Source of the DNA: Neobacillus nitrireducens
GTDB lineage: Bacteria > Bacillota > Bacilli > Bacillales > Cytobacillaceae
NCBI RefSeq assembly: GCF_030915405.1
Contig: NZ_CP133262.1
Coordinates: 3,860,501-3,924,500, forward strand
Direction: 5' to 3'
DNA: 64,000 nt
Shown: positions 1 through 9,252 of the stretch, piece after piece
How the letters are laid out: each line of letters starts with the position of its first letter
Position numbering within the stretch: position 1 is the first letter of the stretch
Notes under the pieces: generated by a model
What the model saw: only the letters and a program-made list of their open reading frames with translations
What the model was told of the DNA's origin: nothing
Database searches by the model: none
Position numbers and translations under genes: made by a program

Positions 1-1
1 T

Positions 2-316
2 TTGATTACAGATTATTCTTCCATTCCGTTCGAGTTTTCCCTTTTACGAAAACCAATGATCTTCTTTACCTATGATTTTGAAGATTATAAGCGGGATCGC
101 GGGGTCATGGAAAGGTTTGAAGAAAACCTGCCGGGGCCAATCGTAACGGATACGGATACTATTATCGATATAATTAGAAACAACCGTTTTGACCTGAATA
201 TAATCGATTATTATTGTGAAAAATGGAATCAATACTCGATAGGTCGTTCCAGTCAAAATCTTGTTCGTCATATATATTCGAAAAATCATCTTGAAAACAC
301 AAGTAAAGGGTATTAA
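2..316 (+). CDS. CDP-glycerol glycerophosphotransferase family protein, C-terminal part
   Basis: This is the 3' end of a gene that begins before the window; 104 residues and the stop are visible. It carries the ITDYSS motif followed by a PMIFFTYDFEDYKRDRG stretch, typical of the C-terminal catalytic half of TagB/TagF-type enzymes that transfer glycerol phosphate or ribitol phosphate from CDP-linked donors onto wall teichoic acid at the inner membrane face. The teichoic acid exporter genes follow downstream, which fits. The visible part cannot tell primase (TagB) from polymerase (TagF/TarL), so no symbol is given. Confidence 0.8.
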   Translation: MITDYSSIPFEFSLLRKPMIFFTYDFEDYKRDRGVMERFEENLPGPIVTDTDTIIDIIRNNRFDLNIIDYYCEKWNQYSIGRSSQNLVRHIYSKNHLENTSKGY

Positions 317-325
317 AAAATTGTG

Positions 326-363
326 ACAAGCTTCGATTTTTTTATGGTCGAAGCTTTGTTTTT
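326..363 (+). terminator. Rho-independent terminator
   Basis: Inverted repeat AAGCTTCGA / TCGAAGCTT with a short T-rich loop, followed by a TGTTTTTTAT run, just after the glycerophosphotransferase stop. It separates that gene from tagG. Confidence 0.75.
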
Positions 364-434
364 TATTATGTCCCTTTGGGGAAATTAATGTATAATGAAC
401 AAGGTTATTATTAGCTTTAGGAAGGACAATTTTA

Positions 435-1265
435 ATGAAATCGATGATTACAATTGTAAAGGAGCAAATCAGTTCCTTTTATCTTATCCTGAGATTATCT
501 GCCTTTGAATTGAAGAGTGCAAATACAAATAATTATCTCGGCAGATTATGGGAGATACTGAATCCAATGATTCAGCTGACTATTTATTGGTTTGTATTCG
601 GAGCCGGAATTCGTAAAGGCAGAGAGGTTCCAATGGATAATGGCATGCAAGTTCCATTTTTTATCTGGATGGTAACAGGCATGATCGTCTGGTTTTTTGT
701 GAATCCGGCGATATCCGCATCATCACGTTCCATTTATTCACGGATTCAATTAATCGCGAAAATGAGTTTTCCGATGAGCGCCATTCCCTCCTTTGTGATC
801 ATGGCGAATTTCTATACCCATTTATTATTAGTGGCGGTCGTCACCATCTTTTTGCAATTTACTGAATTTAAATTGAGTATCTACTTTATCCAGCTGCCCT
901 ATTTTATGGTTGCTACGTTATTATTTTTATTAGCCCTTGCATTGGTCACATCCACACTGTCAACTATTGTCAGGGATGTACAGCAGGTGGTTCAGTCCGT
1001 ACTGAAAATGCTATTATATTTAACACCGCTCTTATGGCAAACGAGTTCGTTAATGATCAATGGAATTGATTTTGCCTTTATATTAAAACTAAATCCTTTA
1101 TATTATATTGTCGAAGGGTATAGAGCTGCCTTGCTCGGAACCACATGGTATCCAGCAGAATACCCGCAATTAACGTTGTATTTTTGGATTACTGTCCTAG
1201 TGTTGTTTTTAATTGGTTCAGTCCTACATTTGAAATTTAGAAACCGTTTTGTTGATTATTTGTAA
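435..1265 (+). CDS. tagG: Teichoic acid ABC exporter, permease subunit
   Basis: A 276-residue integral membrane protein of the ABC-2 type permease family. An N-terminal amphipathic part (FELKSANTNNYLGRLWEILNP) is followed by about six hydrophobic segments, as in TagG/Wzm proteins. With the ATPase encoded next it would move lipid-linked wall teichoic acid from the inner to the outer face of the cytoplasmic membrane. The ATG at 435 is preceded by an AGGAAGGAC ribosome binding site. The ATPase gene starts 17 bases after the stop, and tagA follows, giving a compact tagG-tagH-tagA operon. Length and layout are normal for the family. Confidence 0.87.
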   Translation: MKSMITIVKEQISSFYLILRLSAFELKSANTNNYLGRLWEILNPMIQLTIYWFVFGAGIRKGREVPMDNGMQVPFFIWMVTGMIVWFFVNPAISASSRSIYSRIQLIAKMSFPMSAIPSFVIMANFYTHLLLVAVVTIFLQFTEFKLSIYFIQLPYFMVATLLFLLALALVTSTLSTIVRDVQQVVQSVLKMLLYLTPLLWQTSSLMINGIDFAFILKLNPLYYIVEGYRAALLGTTWYPAEYPQLTLYFWITVLVLFLIGSVLHLKFRNRFVDYL

Positions 1266-1282
1266 ATTGGAGTTGATTTTTT

Positions 1283-2089
1283 GTGAGTGAAACGGTGATA
1301 GTGAAAAATGTTTATAAAAAATATAAGATGCATCGGTCACCAAAAGAAAAGCTTCTTGATGTCGTTTTACCTGGCGGGTATGGTGAAGACTTTTACGCGC
1401 TTCAAGATATTTCATTTACAGCCCATCAGGGTGATGTTATTGGTCTGGTCGGGGTCAATGGTTCCGGAAAATCGACGCTGTCTAATATCATTGCAGGTGT
1501 AATTCCACCTACTACTGGAGAGGTTACCTCGATTGGGACGACCTCGATTATTGCCATCTCGTCAGGACTTAATAATCAATTAACCGGCCGAGAAAATATC
1601 GAATTAAAATGCTTAATGCTTGGTTTTAAAAAGAAAGAAATTAAAGAGATGGAACCCGAAATCATAGAGTTTGCTGACATCGGAAAATTTATTGACCAGC
1701 CAGTTAAGAAATATTCAAGTGGGATGAAGTCCCGTCTCGGGTTTGCTATCTCGGTCACTGTTAATCCCGATATATTAATTGTTGATGAAGCATTATCTGT
1801 TGGGGATCAGGTTTTTGCGCAAAAATCAAAAAACAAGATGTTTGAGTTTAAAGAAAAGGGGAAAACCATTTTCTTTGTCAGCCATTCCATGGGACAAATT
1901 AAAGAGTTTTGTGAAAAAGCGGTTTGGCTTGAGTACGGGGAAATCAAGCAATTTGGGCCTGTTGAAGAAGTTATCCCAGAATACGAAAGATTCTTAAAAT
2001 CCTATAAATCAATGTCAAATGAAGAGCAGAAGCAGTTCCGCGAAGAGGTTATGCAAAAACAAAAAGGCTTAGCATTCAAAGGAATCTAA
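1283..2089 (+). CDS. tagH: Teichoic acid ABC exporter, ATP-binding subunit
   Basis: A 268-residue ABC ATPase. Walker A is GVNGSGKS (about residues 57-64), the signature region is YSSGMKSRLGFAISV, and Walker B is ILIVDEALSVGD, followed by an H-loop in FFVSHSMGQI. This arrangement is typical of the Wzt/TagH polysaccharide exporter ATPases. The start is GTG at 1283. The protein is shorter than B. subtilis TagH (which has a long C-terminal extension), so it resembles the compact TarH form. It should pair with the TagG permease upstream to export teichoic acid. Confidence 0.87.
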   Translation: MSETVIVKNVYKKYKMHRSPKEKLLDVVLPGGYGEDFYALQDISFTAHQGDVIGLVGVNGSGKSTLSNIIAGVIPPTTGEVTSIGTTSIIAISSGLNNQLTGRENIELKCLMLGFKKKEIKEMEPEIIEFADIGKFIDQPVKKYSSGMKSRLGFAISVTVNPDILIVDEALSVGDQVFAQKSKNKMFEFKEKGKTIFFVSHSMGQIKEFCEKAVWLEYGEIKQFGPVEEVIPEYERFLKSYKSMSNEEQKQFREEVMQKQKGLAFKGI

Positions 2090-2091
2090 CC

Positions 2092-2823
2092 ATGAAAACG
2101 AATTTTGTTCCCGTATTAAATATAAATTTTGTGAATAAGCGTTTCGATCAAGTGGTTGAAATACTTTTCTCGAATATTAAAAGTAATCGAAAATCATTTA
2201 TTGTCACAGCTAACCCGGAAATTGTCATGTATGCTCATGAGCATGCAGAGTATAAAGAAATCATTCAATCGGCTGACATGGTGGTCCCTGATGGTTATGG
2301 GATCATTCTTGCTTCCAAAATACTGAACAACCCGATTATCGAAAGAGTGGCCGGTTATGATTTAATGGTCCGTCTGCTCGAGCTTGGAAATGAGAATCAA
2401 CTGAAAATTTATCTATTGGGCGGTCGTGAGGAGACCAATCAAAAAGCGGTTGCTAATATTAACAGCCACTATCCAAACATTCAAATCGTAGGCAGTCATC
2501 ATGGATTTTTTGATTGGGAGAAAAATAAGATTACGTCCGATATCAAGGTAGCCTGTCCAGATATCATTTTTGTGGCATTGGGATTTCCTAAACAGGAACA
2601 ATGGATTGCCAGGAATCTTGATCAGTTTTCAAAAGGGCTTTTTATCGGTGTTGGGGGCAGTATTGATGTGCTCGCCGGTGAGGTTCAGCGTGCACCGCGA
2701 ATCTGGCAAAAATTGAACCTTGAGTGGTTTTATCGTTTGATTTCACAGCCTACGAGATGGAGAAGGATGCTAGCCATCCCTCGGTTTTTGATGCAAATCT
2801 TCAAATTAAAGCTTCATAAATAA
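2092..2823 (+). CDS. tagA: WecG/TagA/CpsF family N-acetylmannosaminyltransferase
   Basis: A 243-residue member of the WecG/TagA/CpsF (GT26) family. The motifs TANPEIVMYAHEH, MVVPDGYGI, IYLLGGREE, VALGFPKQEQW and GVGGSIDVLAGEVQRAP follow the family order. In Bacillus this enzyme adds ManNAc to undecaprenyl-PP-GlcNAc, the committed step in wall teichoic acid linkage-unit synthesis, at the cytoplasmic face of the membrane. The ATG lies two bases after the tagH stop, so translation is probably coupled. It acts just after TagO, which is encoded about 200 bases downstream. Confidence 0.88.
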   Translation: MKTNFVPVLNINFVNKRFDQVVEILFSNIKSNRKSFIVTANPEIVMYAHEHAEYKEIIQSADMVVPDGYGIILASKILNNPIIERVAGYDLMVRLLELGNENQLKIYLLGGREETNQKAVANINSHYPNIQIVGSHHGFFDWEKNKITSDIKVACPDIIFVALGFPKQEQWIARNLDQFSKGLFIGVGGSIDVLAGEVQRAPRIWQKLNLEWFYRLISQPTRWRRMLAIPRFLMQIFKLKLHK

Positions 2824-2951
2824 TTTATTGTGAAATAATTGTAACTTTTTGTTGAAGCCAATCGTCTACTATGTGTAAAACCTAGTATAGTTAGTTATTT
2901 TAGACGGAATTTTCCAACAATTCAACAATTTATAACAAAATATAAAATGTG

Positions 2952-2960
2952 TGCTATAAT
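2952..2960 (+). promoter_or_regulatory. Extended -10 promoter for tagO
   Basis: TGCTATAAT, a perfect extended -10, lies 80 bases upstream of tagO. No good -35 hexamer is seen at the normal spacing. The rest of the 2824-3039 gap is AT-rich and shows nothing else I can name. Confidence 0.5.
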
Positions 2961-3039
2961 ATGTTCGTTGTGTACTTAGCAATATGTGCCTGTTTCTAAA
3001 ATTTATTAATGGGGCATTATATTCATAGGGAGGGTCTGT

Positions 3040-4089
3040 ATGCTGTATCTGACCTTAATATTATGTTTTTTATGCTCCATTTTAATTACTCCAATTGTAA
3101 AAAAATTGGCATTTAAATTAGGAGCAACGGACAGTCCTAATAAGCGTAAAGTACATGTTAAGATTATGCCTCGTTTAGGTGGACTTGCCATTTATATTAG
3201 CTTTCTTTTAGGTCTATTAATCCTGCAACCAAACAGTCCATACCACGCAGCGATTGTTGTGGGTGGAATAATTATACTAGCTACTGGTATCTTAGATGAT
3301 ATCTATGAATTATCAGCGAAAATAAAGTTTGTGTTACAAATCTTTGCAGCTCTCATCGTGGTGATGTGGGGCGGGGTGGAAGTTGAGTTCATTAATTTAC
3401 CGTTCAATGGTTCTTTAGAATTTGGTATCTTTAGTATTCCGATTACCGTCATCTGGATTGTCGGTGTCACTAATGCCATCAATTTAATTGATGGACTGGA
3501 TGGCCTAGCAGCTGGCGTATCTTCCATTGCTTTTATCACGATTTCCGGAATGGCGATTGTGATGGGAAATGCTTATGTAGTAGCGATGGGGACAATCCTC
3601 CTAGCCAGCACATTAGGATTTCTATTATATAATTTTCACCCAGCAAAAATCTTTATGGGTGATTCCGGAGCACTCTTCCTAGGTTATATGATCTCGGTCT
3701 TATCCCTACTCGGTTTTAAAAATGTAACCTTAATCTCATTTGTTGTTCCAATCATAATTCTAGGTGTTCCGATTTCAGATACTTTTTTTGCTATCATACG
3801 TCGAATTTACAATAAAAAGTCATTATCAGCTCCAGATAAGTCACATTTACATCATTGCTTACTAGAACTAGGCTTTACACATCGTGAAACTGTTCTGTTA
3901 ATTTATGCAATGAGTGCGATGTTTGGATTGGCTGCCTTCATTTTTACGATTACAACCGTTTGGGGTTCGATCTTAATCATCACCATTATTGTGCTGGCTA
4001 TTGAACTTTTTGTCGAAACAATTGGTTTAATCAATAAAAATTATCGGCCGCTTCTTCGCATCATGGGGATTTTGAACAAAAACAGATAA
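3040..4089 (+). CDS. tagO: UDP-GlcNAc:undecaprenyl-phosphate GlcNAc-1-phosphate transferase
   Basis: A 349-residue polytopic membrane protein of the MraY/WecA/TagO family with about ten hydrophobic helices. Diagnostic cytoplasmic motifs are visible: an Asp pair in ILDDIYEL (about residue 88), NAINLIDGLDGLAAG, FMGDSGALFLGY and the basic/His loop DKSHLHHCLLELG. It transfers GlcNAc-1-P to undecaprenyl phosphate, starting linkage-unit synthesis for wall teichoic acid and possibly other glycopolymers. The ATG at 3040 follows a GGGAGGGT ribosome binding site. As in B. subtilis, the gene is next to an LCP gene and yvyE. Confidence 0.93.
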   Translation: MLYLTLILCFLCSILITPIVKKLAFKLGATDSPNKRKVHVKIMPRLGGLAIYISFLLGLLILQPNSPYHAAIVVGGIIILATGILDDIYELSAKIKFVLQIFAALIVVMWGGVEVEFINLPFNGSLEFGIFSIPITVIWIVGVTNAINLIDGLDGLAAGVSSIAFITISGMAIVMGNAYVVAMGTILLASTLGFLLYNFHPAKIFMGDSGALFLGYMISVLSLLGFKNVTLISFVVPIIILGVPISDTFFAIIRRIYNKKSLSAPDKSHLHHCLLELGFTHRETVLLIYAMSAMFGLAAFIFTITTVWGSILIITIIVLAIELFVETIGLINKNYRPLLRIMGILNKNR

Positions 4090-4104
4090 AACTAATAAAA
4101 TCGT

Positions 4105-4146
4105 AAAAGGGTAAATCACCATTGTGATTTACCCTTTTATTGTTTT
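4105..4146 (+). terminator. Rho-independent terminator of tagO
   Basis: A perfect 15-bp stem (4105-4119 with 4124-4138, arm AAAAGGGTAAATCAC) and a 4-base loop, followed by a T-rich run. Confidence 0.9.
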
Positions 4147-4174
4147 CTTTTCACCCATATTTATGCAAAGAAAG

Positions 4175-4207
4175 AACCCGGATAATTATTAATCATCCGG
4201 GTTTTTT
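4175..4207. terminator. Second terminator, shared with the convergent LCP gene
   Basis: Inverted repeat AACCCGGAT / ATCCGGGTT (4175-4183 and 4195-4203). The plus-strand exit has TTTTTTCTT. The minus-strand exit (TCTTTCTTT) is weaker, but the stem ends only 5 bases past the LCP gene stop, so it probably serves both directions. Confidence 0.75.
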
Positions 4208-4208
4208 C

Positions 4209-5207
4209 TTATTTATTTTCAGTTGCACTTGCCGTATTTGTTCTGTTAAGGTGTTTCTTTAGTGTTGATTTTGTTTCTTCTAGGGCAGTTTCATCCAGTT
4301 GATAATAATAAATGCGATCAATATAGGAATCAGAGCCCTTTAATGATAAAGATTCAACATTGATTCCACTACCAGCTTGGATATAACTAATGAACGACTT
4401 CATTTGATCGAACGTTAAATCGGTTGACATATTTTTTCCGACAGCTTCCATTACATCAGTGTAATTAGTGATGGACTTTATGGAAGAACCTTTGGCGATG
4501 ATGGCTTTAACAATCTGCTGCTGACGCATACCTCTTTGGATATCACTATCAATTTTCCTTGTTCTTGCAAACGCTAGTGCTTTCTCACCATCTAGCTCCT
4601 GTAAACCTTTGTGCAAGGTAATAGCTTTTGCATGGTCCTTGGAATCTTGTTCAGAAAATGTGAACGGAACATCAACTTTGACACCATCTAACGCATTAAT
4701 TACGTCAATAAAAGCGTTGAAATTCATTTTTACATAATAATCAACTGGAACATCAAGTAATTCTTCAACGGTTTCAAGCGTAAGTTTCACGCCGCCATAA
4801 GCATGGGCATGAGTAATTTTTGTATAAATATCCTTTTCAGGAATATGAACATATGAATCACGAGGAATACTTAATAGTTTAATAGATTTATCTTTTTTAT
4901 TAAAAGTAGCAAGCATCAAGGCGTCTGAACGGGAACTGCCGCTAGCCTTTCTTTTTTCACTATCATCCACACCAATAAATAAAATGGATGTATTTTCAAG
5001 CTTAACATTCGTTTTCTTAGAATCACGATCAATGGGCTCATAGGATTTGTTCATCACTGATTCAGCTTTATTGTATAAAAAACCACCGTAAGCTGTTGCG
5101 CCTATGATCAATAATAGGAGGGGCATTAGTACCCAAAGCAGAATTCGTTTTCGTCTTTTCTTCACTCTTTTTTTGTTATTATTATACACTTGTCTATTGA
5201 TAGACAT
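4209..5207 (-). CDS. LytR-CpsA-Psr (LCP) family glycopolymer ligase
   Basis: A 332-residue protein: short basic N-terminus, one membrane anchor at about residues 22-46, then an extracellular LCP domain. Motifs FIGVDDSEKRKASGSSRSDALMLA, SIPRDSYVHIP and LAFARTRKIDSDIQRGMRQQQI hold the Arg and Asp residues that bind the polyprenyl pyrophosphate and metal. LCP proteins attach wall teichoic acid from its lipid carrier to peptidoglycan. Position next to tagO corresponds to B. subtilis lytR, but LCP paralogs (LytR, TagT, TagU, TagV) cannot be separated from sequence alone. The start is set by TAGGAGG six bases upstream of ATG. Confidence 0.88.
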   Translation of the reverse strand: MSINRQVYNNNKKRVKKRRKRILLWVLMPLLLLIIGATAYGGFLYNKAESVMNKSYEPIDRDSKKTNVKLENTSILFIGVDDSEKRKASGSSRSDALMLATFNKKDKSIKLLSIPRDSYVHIPEKDIYTKITHAHAYGGVKLTLETVEELLDVPVDYYVKMNFNAFIDVINALDGVKVDVPFTFSEQDSKDHAKAITLHKGLQELDGEKALAFARTRKIDSDIQRGMRQQQIVKAIIAKGSSIKSITNYTDVMEAVGKNMSTDLTFDQMKSFISYIQAGSGINVESLSLKGSDSYIDRIYYYQLDETALEETKSTLKKHLNRTNTASATENK

Positions 5208-5356
5208 CGATTGCCTCCTAAGTAGTAAAAGTAGAAAAATGTCAGTATTTGTGGAAAATCTACTCTATTTTATAATATTTATTGAGATAGGTAAAATGAA
5301 TTTTTTATTACAACAAAATTTGTTTGTTCCAGCCGAAACAGGAAAGGGGGAATTAC

Positions 5357-5989
5357 CTACATATCTGTCTCAAGATAAGTCACTTCACCTGCTGTAATCT
5401 CGGCTTGTCCATTTGTCAATTCAATCATCCATTCAGTGAACACCTGTTGCATCTCTTCCTCGACAAATACTTCAATTTCGACATTCTCCCGGTACTGAAT
5501 ACCTTTAAGAATATAGATGGAAGACCGCAATTCATTTTCAATCTTTCCTAGCCATGAGTAGTCTACTTTAACATGGCAGACCCTCATCAGTCTTCTTTCA
5601 ACAATTCCCACCGCATCCAGGCCCTCTGACGCTGCTTTGCCATAGGCGCGGATTAAACCGCCTGCACCTAATTTTATCCCGCCAAAATAGCGTGTAACCA
5701 CCACGACGGTATCCTTCAGCTTTCTCTTTTTCAGAACCTCAAGGATCGGAACACCGGCAGTACCACTTGGTTCGCCGTCATCATTGGCTTTCTGAATTTG
5801 GTCGTGTTCACCAATTAGATAGGCGGAGCAATTATGAGAGGCATCCCAATATTTTTTTTTCAACGTTTGAATGAATTCCTGGGCTTCCCCTTCCGATTCG
5901 GTTCTTTTGATGTGAGCAATAAATCGTGATTTTTGAATAGTAATTTCATGTTCTCCAGTTTTTTTTACAGTATGGTAACGAGGCAACAT
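5357..5989 (-). CDS. yvyE: YigZ/IMPACT family protein (YvyE)
   Basis: A 210-residue IMPACT-family protein. The N-terminal half has the signature region with KKKYWDASHNCSAYLIG, DDGEPSGTAGVPIL and VVVTRYFGGIKLGAGGL; the C-terminal half looks like the ferredoxin-fold DUF1949 domain. The cellular role is not firmly known (a regulator of stalled translation is the usual idea). I chose the ATG at 5989 because GGAAGGAG lies 7 bases upstream; an in-frame ATG at 6016 has no comparable site. Convergent to nothing and divergent from degS, the same place as in B. subtilis. Confidence 0.88.
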   Translation of the reverse strand: MLPRYHTVKKTGEHEITIQKSRFIAHIKRTESEGEAQEFIQTLKKKYWDASHNCSAYLIGEHDQIQKANDDGEPSGTAGVPILEVLKKRKLKDTVVVVTRYFGGIKLGAGGLIRAYGKAASEGLDAVGIVERRLMRVCHVKVDYSWLGKIENELRSSIYILKGIQYRENVEIEVFVEEEMQQVFTEWMIELTNGQAEITAGEVTYLETDM

Positions 5990-6320
5990 TATGCGCACTC
6001 CTTCCTTAATTTTCATAAGTGTGTAATATAACTTTAATATGGCAGTAAAGTTTCCGTGTTATAATAAGATAGATGAAAGTAGTGAAAACTTACTTTTTTA
6101 GACAGATAATGATACTACCATTATACTACTTTTTAATGAGAATTAAGGGTAACGCATTGGTTTAGATTCGCAAATTAGTGAAAATAAAGGTAAAATATGT
6201 TAAAAGGTAGTAGGAAAGAACTGTGATATCTAATTCTAATGAAATATCATTCACTGAAATAAGATGATTGTTTAGCAGTAGCGTCAAGAAGCTTTTGCTT
6301 TTCATATCGGGGGAATGTGT
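5990..6320. other. Divergent yvyE-degS intergenic region
   Basis: A 331-base AT-rich stretch. The only clear element is the extended -10 on the plus strand listed separately. No stem-loop, RNA gene or repeat was recognised. Confidence 0.5.
6055..6063 (+). promoter_or_regulatory. Possible extended -10 promoter toward degS
   Basis: TGTTATAAT on the plus strand, 258 bases upstream of degS, with no matching -35. A closer degS promoter may exist that I cannot see. Confidence 0.35.
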
Positions 6321-7463
6321 ATGAAATTAAAACAGTTTAATATGAAATCGATTGATGAAATTCGTGAAGAGATGATTGAGACCGTTACTTGCAGTAAATC
6401 TGACATCTTCCAGATCGGTGAGCAGTGCCGTCAAGATTATGAAAAAATGATCAATGAATTAGACAATATTAAACAAATGATGGTCAAACTTATAAATGAA
6501 GGCGATCAACTCGAAGAACAAGTCGTTGAAGCTCAGAGCATGTTGTCAGAAGTCAGCATGAATTTTAAAAGTTACTCTGAAGAAGAGGTCCGTGATGCTT
6601 ACGAGAAGGCCCACCAGCTGCAAATGGATTTGTCCATTAATTGGCAATACAAAATGCAGCTCATGGAAAAAAGGACAGACCTCGAAAATCGTCTCGTGGG
6701 TCTAGATGAAACAATTGATCGTGCCGATCAGCTTATTTCGCAAATTTCTGTCGTCATGAATTACCTGACCAGTGATTTAAAACAGGTGGGCAAAGTCCTT
6801 GAACATGCAAAAGCGAAACAAGATTTCGGTTTGAAGATTATTGAAGCACAGGAAGAGGAGCGCAAGCGGCTTTCAAGGGAGATCCACGATGGCCCAGCCC
6901 AAATGCTTGCCAATGTCATCATGCGTTCCGATTTAATTGAGCGTGTCTATAGGGAAAAGGGCGCGGATGAGGCGCTTGCTGAGATTAATAGCTTTAAAAA
7001 AATGGTCCGATCAGCACTATATGAGGTCCGTCGGATTATATATGACCTTCGTCCGATGGCATTAGATGATTTAGGTCTTGTCCCTACCCTCAGAAAATAC
7101 TTGCGAACCATCGAAGAATATCATAACCATTCAAAAATAGAGTTTATGAATATTGGCCTAGAACGCAGGCTTCCTACTAAGTATGAAGTTGCACTCTTCC
7201 GAATGATTCAGGAATCGGTGCAAAATGCTCTGAAGCATGCAAATGCCTGCGAAATCAGAGTCCGCTTAGAAATAACCAATTCCTCGGTTACCGTCCTAAT
7301 TAAGGACAATGGGGTTGGTTTTGATATCACAGAAAAGAAACCTGAGTCATTTGGCATGATTGGGATGCGCGAGCGGGTTGACCTGCTTGAAGGCGAAATA
7401 ACGTTTGATTCAAAAAAAGGCAAGGGAACCGCAGTATTGATCCGAGTTCCACTAATTAACTAA
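6321..7463 (+). CDS. degS: Sensor histidine kinase DegS
   Basis: A 380-residue cytoplasmic kinase of the HisKA_3 type. A coiled-coil sensor region fills about residues 1-170. The H-box is SREIHDGPAQMLAN, and the ATPase part shows ESVQNALKHA, DNGVGFD and GMIGMRERVDLLEG. If translation starts at the ATG at 6321, the phospho-acceptor is His189, the known B. subtilis DegS position; the ATG at 6315 is only a base or two from the GGGGGA site, which also favours 6321. It phosphorylates DegU to control exoenzymes, motility and competence. degU lies 64 bases downstream. Confidence 0.95.
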   Translation: MKLKQFNMKSIDEIREEMIETVTCSKSDIFQIGEQCRQDYEKMINELDNIKQMMVKLINEGDQLEEQVVEAQSMLSEVSMNFKSYSEEEVRDAYEKAHQLQMDLSINWQYKMQLMEKRTDLENRLVGLDETIDRADQLISQISVVMNYLTSDLKQVGKVLEHAKAKQDFGLKIIEAQEEERKRLSREIHDGPAQMLANVIMRSDLIERVYREKGADEALAEINSFKKMVRSALYEVRRIIYDLRPMALDDLGLVPTLRKYLRTIEEYHNHSKIEFMNIGLERRLPTKYEVALFRMIQESVQNALKHANACEIRVRLEITNSSVTVLIKDNGVGFDITEKKPESFGMIGMRERVDLLEGEITFDSKKGKGTAVLIRVPLIN

Positions 7464-7527
7464 GACTAATGAACCTACCGCCAATGGAGAAAAATTTCGA
7501 AATTAGAAGGATTAGGGGGCGTACCGT

Positions 7528-8214
7528 TTGACTACGAAAATTGTTATTATAGACGATCACCAACTTTTTAGAGAAGGTGTAAAGAGAATACTAGAGTTTG
7601 AAAAAACGTTCCAAGTTGTTGCAGAAGGCGATGACGGCAGCGAAGCACTAAGATTAGTAGAAGAATTCCAACCTAATGTGGTCATCATGGATATTAACAT
7701 GCCACAAAAGAACGGAATTGAAGCAACTCGTGAGTTGGTTGGAAAATACCCTGATACAAAAATTATTATCCTCTCGATTCATGATGATGAAAACTATGTG
7801 ACCCATGCCTTACAAACGGGTGCACAAGGTTATCTTTTAAAAGAAATGGATGCCGATGCCTTGATTGATGCTGTTCGTGTGGTAGCTGAAGGTGGATCCT
7901 ATTTACATCCAAAGGTTACACATAATTTAGTGAACGAGTATCGCAAGCTCGCTGCGGGAGTAGCACGTAGTGGCGGAGGCTATATGCCAACGATGGAAAT
8001 TCGCCGTCCATTGCACTTATTAACACGTCGTGAGTGCGAAGTGCTCCAAATGCTTGCCGATGGAAAAAGCAACCGCGGAATTGGCGAAGCATTATTCATC
8101 AGTGAAAAAACAGTCAAAAACCATGTGTCAAACATTTTACAAAAAATGAACGTTAACGACCGTACCCAAGCAGTAGTAGTCGCGATTAAAAATGGCTGGG
8201 TAGAGGTAAAGTAA
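7528..8214 (+). CDS. degU: Response regulator DegU
   Basis: A 228-residue NarL/FixJ-type regulator. The receiver domain has [16 protein letters not shown] and the phospho-acceptor Asp55 in [10 protein letters not shown]; the C-terminal LuxR-type helix-turn-helix has [18 protein letters not shown] and [21 protein letters not shown]. It is nearly collinear with B. subtilis DegU. Start is TTG at 7528, with ATTAGGGGG 8 bases upstream; no ATG is available near the conserved N-terminus. It forms an operon with degS. DegU controls degradative enzymes, biofilm and (unphosphorylated) competence, whose late genes comFA and comFC are a few kb downstream. Confidence 0.96.
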   Translation: MTTKIVIIDDHQLFREGVKRILEFEKTFQVVAEGDDGSEALRLVEEFQPNVVIMDINMPQKNGIEATRELVGKYPDTKIIILSIHDDENYVTHALQTGAQGYLLKEMDADALIDAVRVVAEGGSYLHPKVTHNLVNEYRKLAAGVARSGGGYMPTMEIRRPLHLLTRRECEVLQMLADGKSNRGIGEALFISEKTVKNHVSNILQKMNVNDRTQAVVVAIKNGWVEVK

Positions 8215-8224
8215 ACCAGTAATA

Positions 8225-8254
8225 AGGAGCATGCTGAATAGTATGCTCTTTTTG
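8225..8254 (+). terminator. degU terminator
   Basis: GAGCAT / ATGCTC hairpin followed by TTTTTG. Confidence 0.7.
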
Positions 8255-8334
8255 TATGGCCAATTAATGCAATTTATCTCTACTTCATATAAAATACCAT
8301 ATAGTAGGTAAATAGATAAGGATGGTATTTGGTT

Positions 8335-9180
8335 ATGAGGACAGCCGTCATTACGGATAGTACCGCGTATATCCCAAAGGATATACGCGATAAATGGAAT
8401 ATACATATGATCCCTTTACATGTCATCTTCGGCAACGAGGTGTACCATGAAGAGATTGATATAACTTGGAGCCAGTTTTATGAAGAAGTGAAAACGAAAG
8501 ATCTGCCGACTACCTCCCAACCGCCTATCGGCCAGTTTGTAGAGCTGTTTGAACAGCTTTCGAAGGAATATGATGCGGTCATCTGTGTTCACCTCTCAAG
8601 TGGAATCAGCGGCACTTTCCAGGGTGCAAACACAGCGAGTACAATGGTAGAAGGTATCACGGTCTATCCATTTGATTCGGAAATCAGCTGCATGGTTCAA
8701 GGCTTTTACGCAATTGAGGCCGCAAAGCTGGCCGCCCAAGGTGTAGATGCTGACACCATTATGGCTCGGTTAGATGAGCTAAAGCAAACAGCTTGTGCCT
8801 ATTTCATGGTAGATGATTTAATGCACCTGCAACGAGGCGGCCGCCTCTCAAGTGCCCAAGCGTTTATCGGCAGCCTTCTAAAGGTTAAACCACTGCTTCA
8901 TTTTGAAAATAAGGTAATTGTCCCTTTTGAAAAAATTCGTACTCGGAAAAAAGCTTTAGGTCGAATTGCAGATTTGCTCGGTGAGGATGCCTCAAGCGGA
9001 GGCAAATACCAAGCCGTTGTCATTCACGCCAATCGCGAGGAAGAAGCAAAGGAGTGGCGCGATGAGCTAGCTGCAAAGTATCCCAACGTTGAATTCACGA
9101 TAGGTTACTTTGGTGCCGTTATCGGCACCCATCTCGGCGAAGGATCCATGGGCATGGGCTGGATGAAAAAATTAGATTAG
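8335..9180 (+). CDS. degV: DegV family fatty-acid-binding protein
   Basis: A 281-residue EDD-fold protein. Family motifs are VITDSTAYIP at the N-terminus, TTSQPPIGQF, HLSSGISGTFQGA, MVDDLMHLQRGGRLSSAQAFIGSLLKVKPLL and GAVIGTHLGEGSMGMGW. DegV/FakB proteins bind fatty acids; FakB works with the FakA kinase in making acyl phosphate. Whether this copy has that partner cannot be told here. ATG at 8335 sits 9 bases after AAGGATGG; an in-frame TTG at 8329 is too close. Length equals B. subtilis DegV, and position between degU and comFA is conserved. Confidence 0.9.
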   Translation: MRTAVITDSTAYIPKDIRDKWNIHMIPLHVIFGNEVYHEEIDITWSQFYEEVKTKDLPTTSQPPIGQFVELFEQLSKEYDAVICVHLSSGISGTFQGANTASTMVEGITVYPFDSEISCMVQGFYAIEAAKLAAQGVDADTIMARLDELKQTACAYFMVDDLMHLQRGGRLSSAQAFIGSLLKVKPLLHFENKVIVPFEKIRTRKKALGRIADLLGEDASSGGKYQAVVIHANREEEAKEWRDELAAKYPNVEFTIGYFGAVIGTHLGEGSMGMGWMKKLD

Positions 9181-9190
9181 TAAGCGAGTT

Positions 9191-9225
9191 ACCATTCTGG
9201 CCTTTCGGCTGGAATGGTTTTTTTG
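9191..9225 (+). terminator. degV terminator
   Basis: 12-bp stem (ACCATTCTGGCC with GGCTGGAATGGT, two G-U pairs) and a TTTTTTTG tail. Confidence 0.85.
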
Positions 9226-9252
9226 TTTTGGGTGGGGATTGGGGTTTGGGGT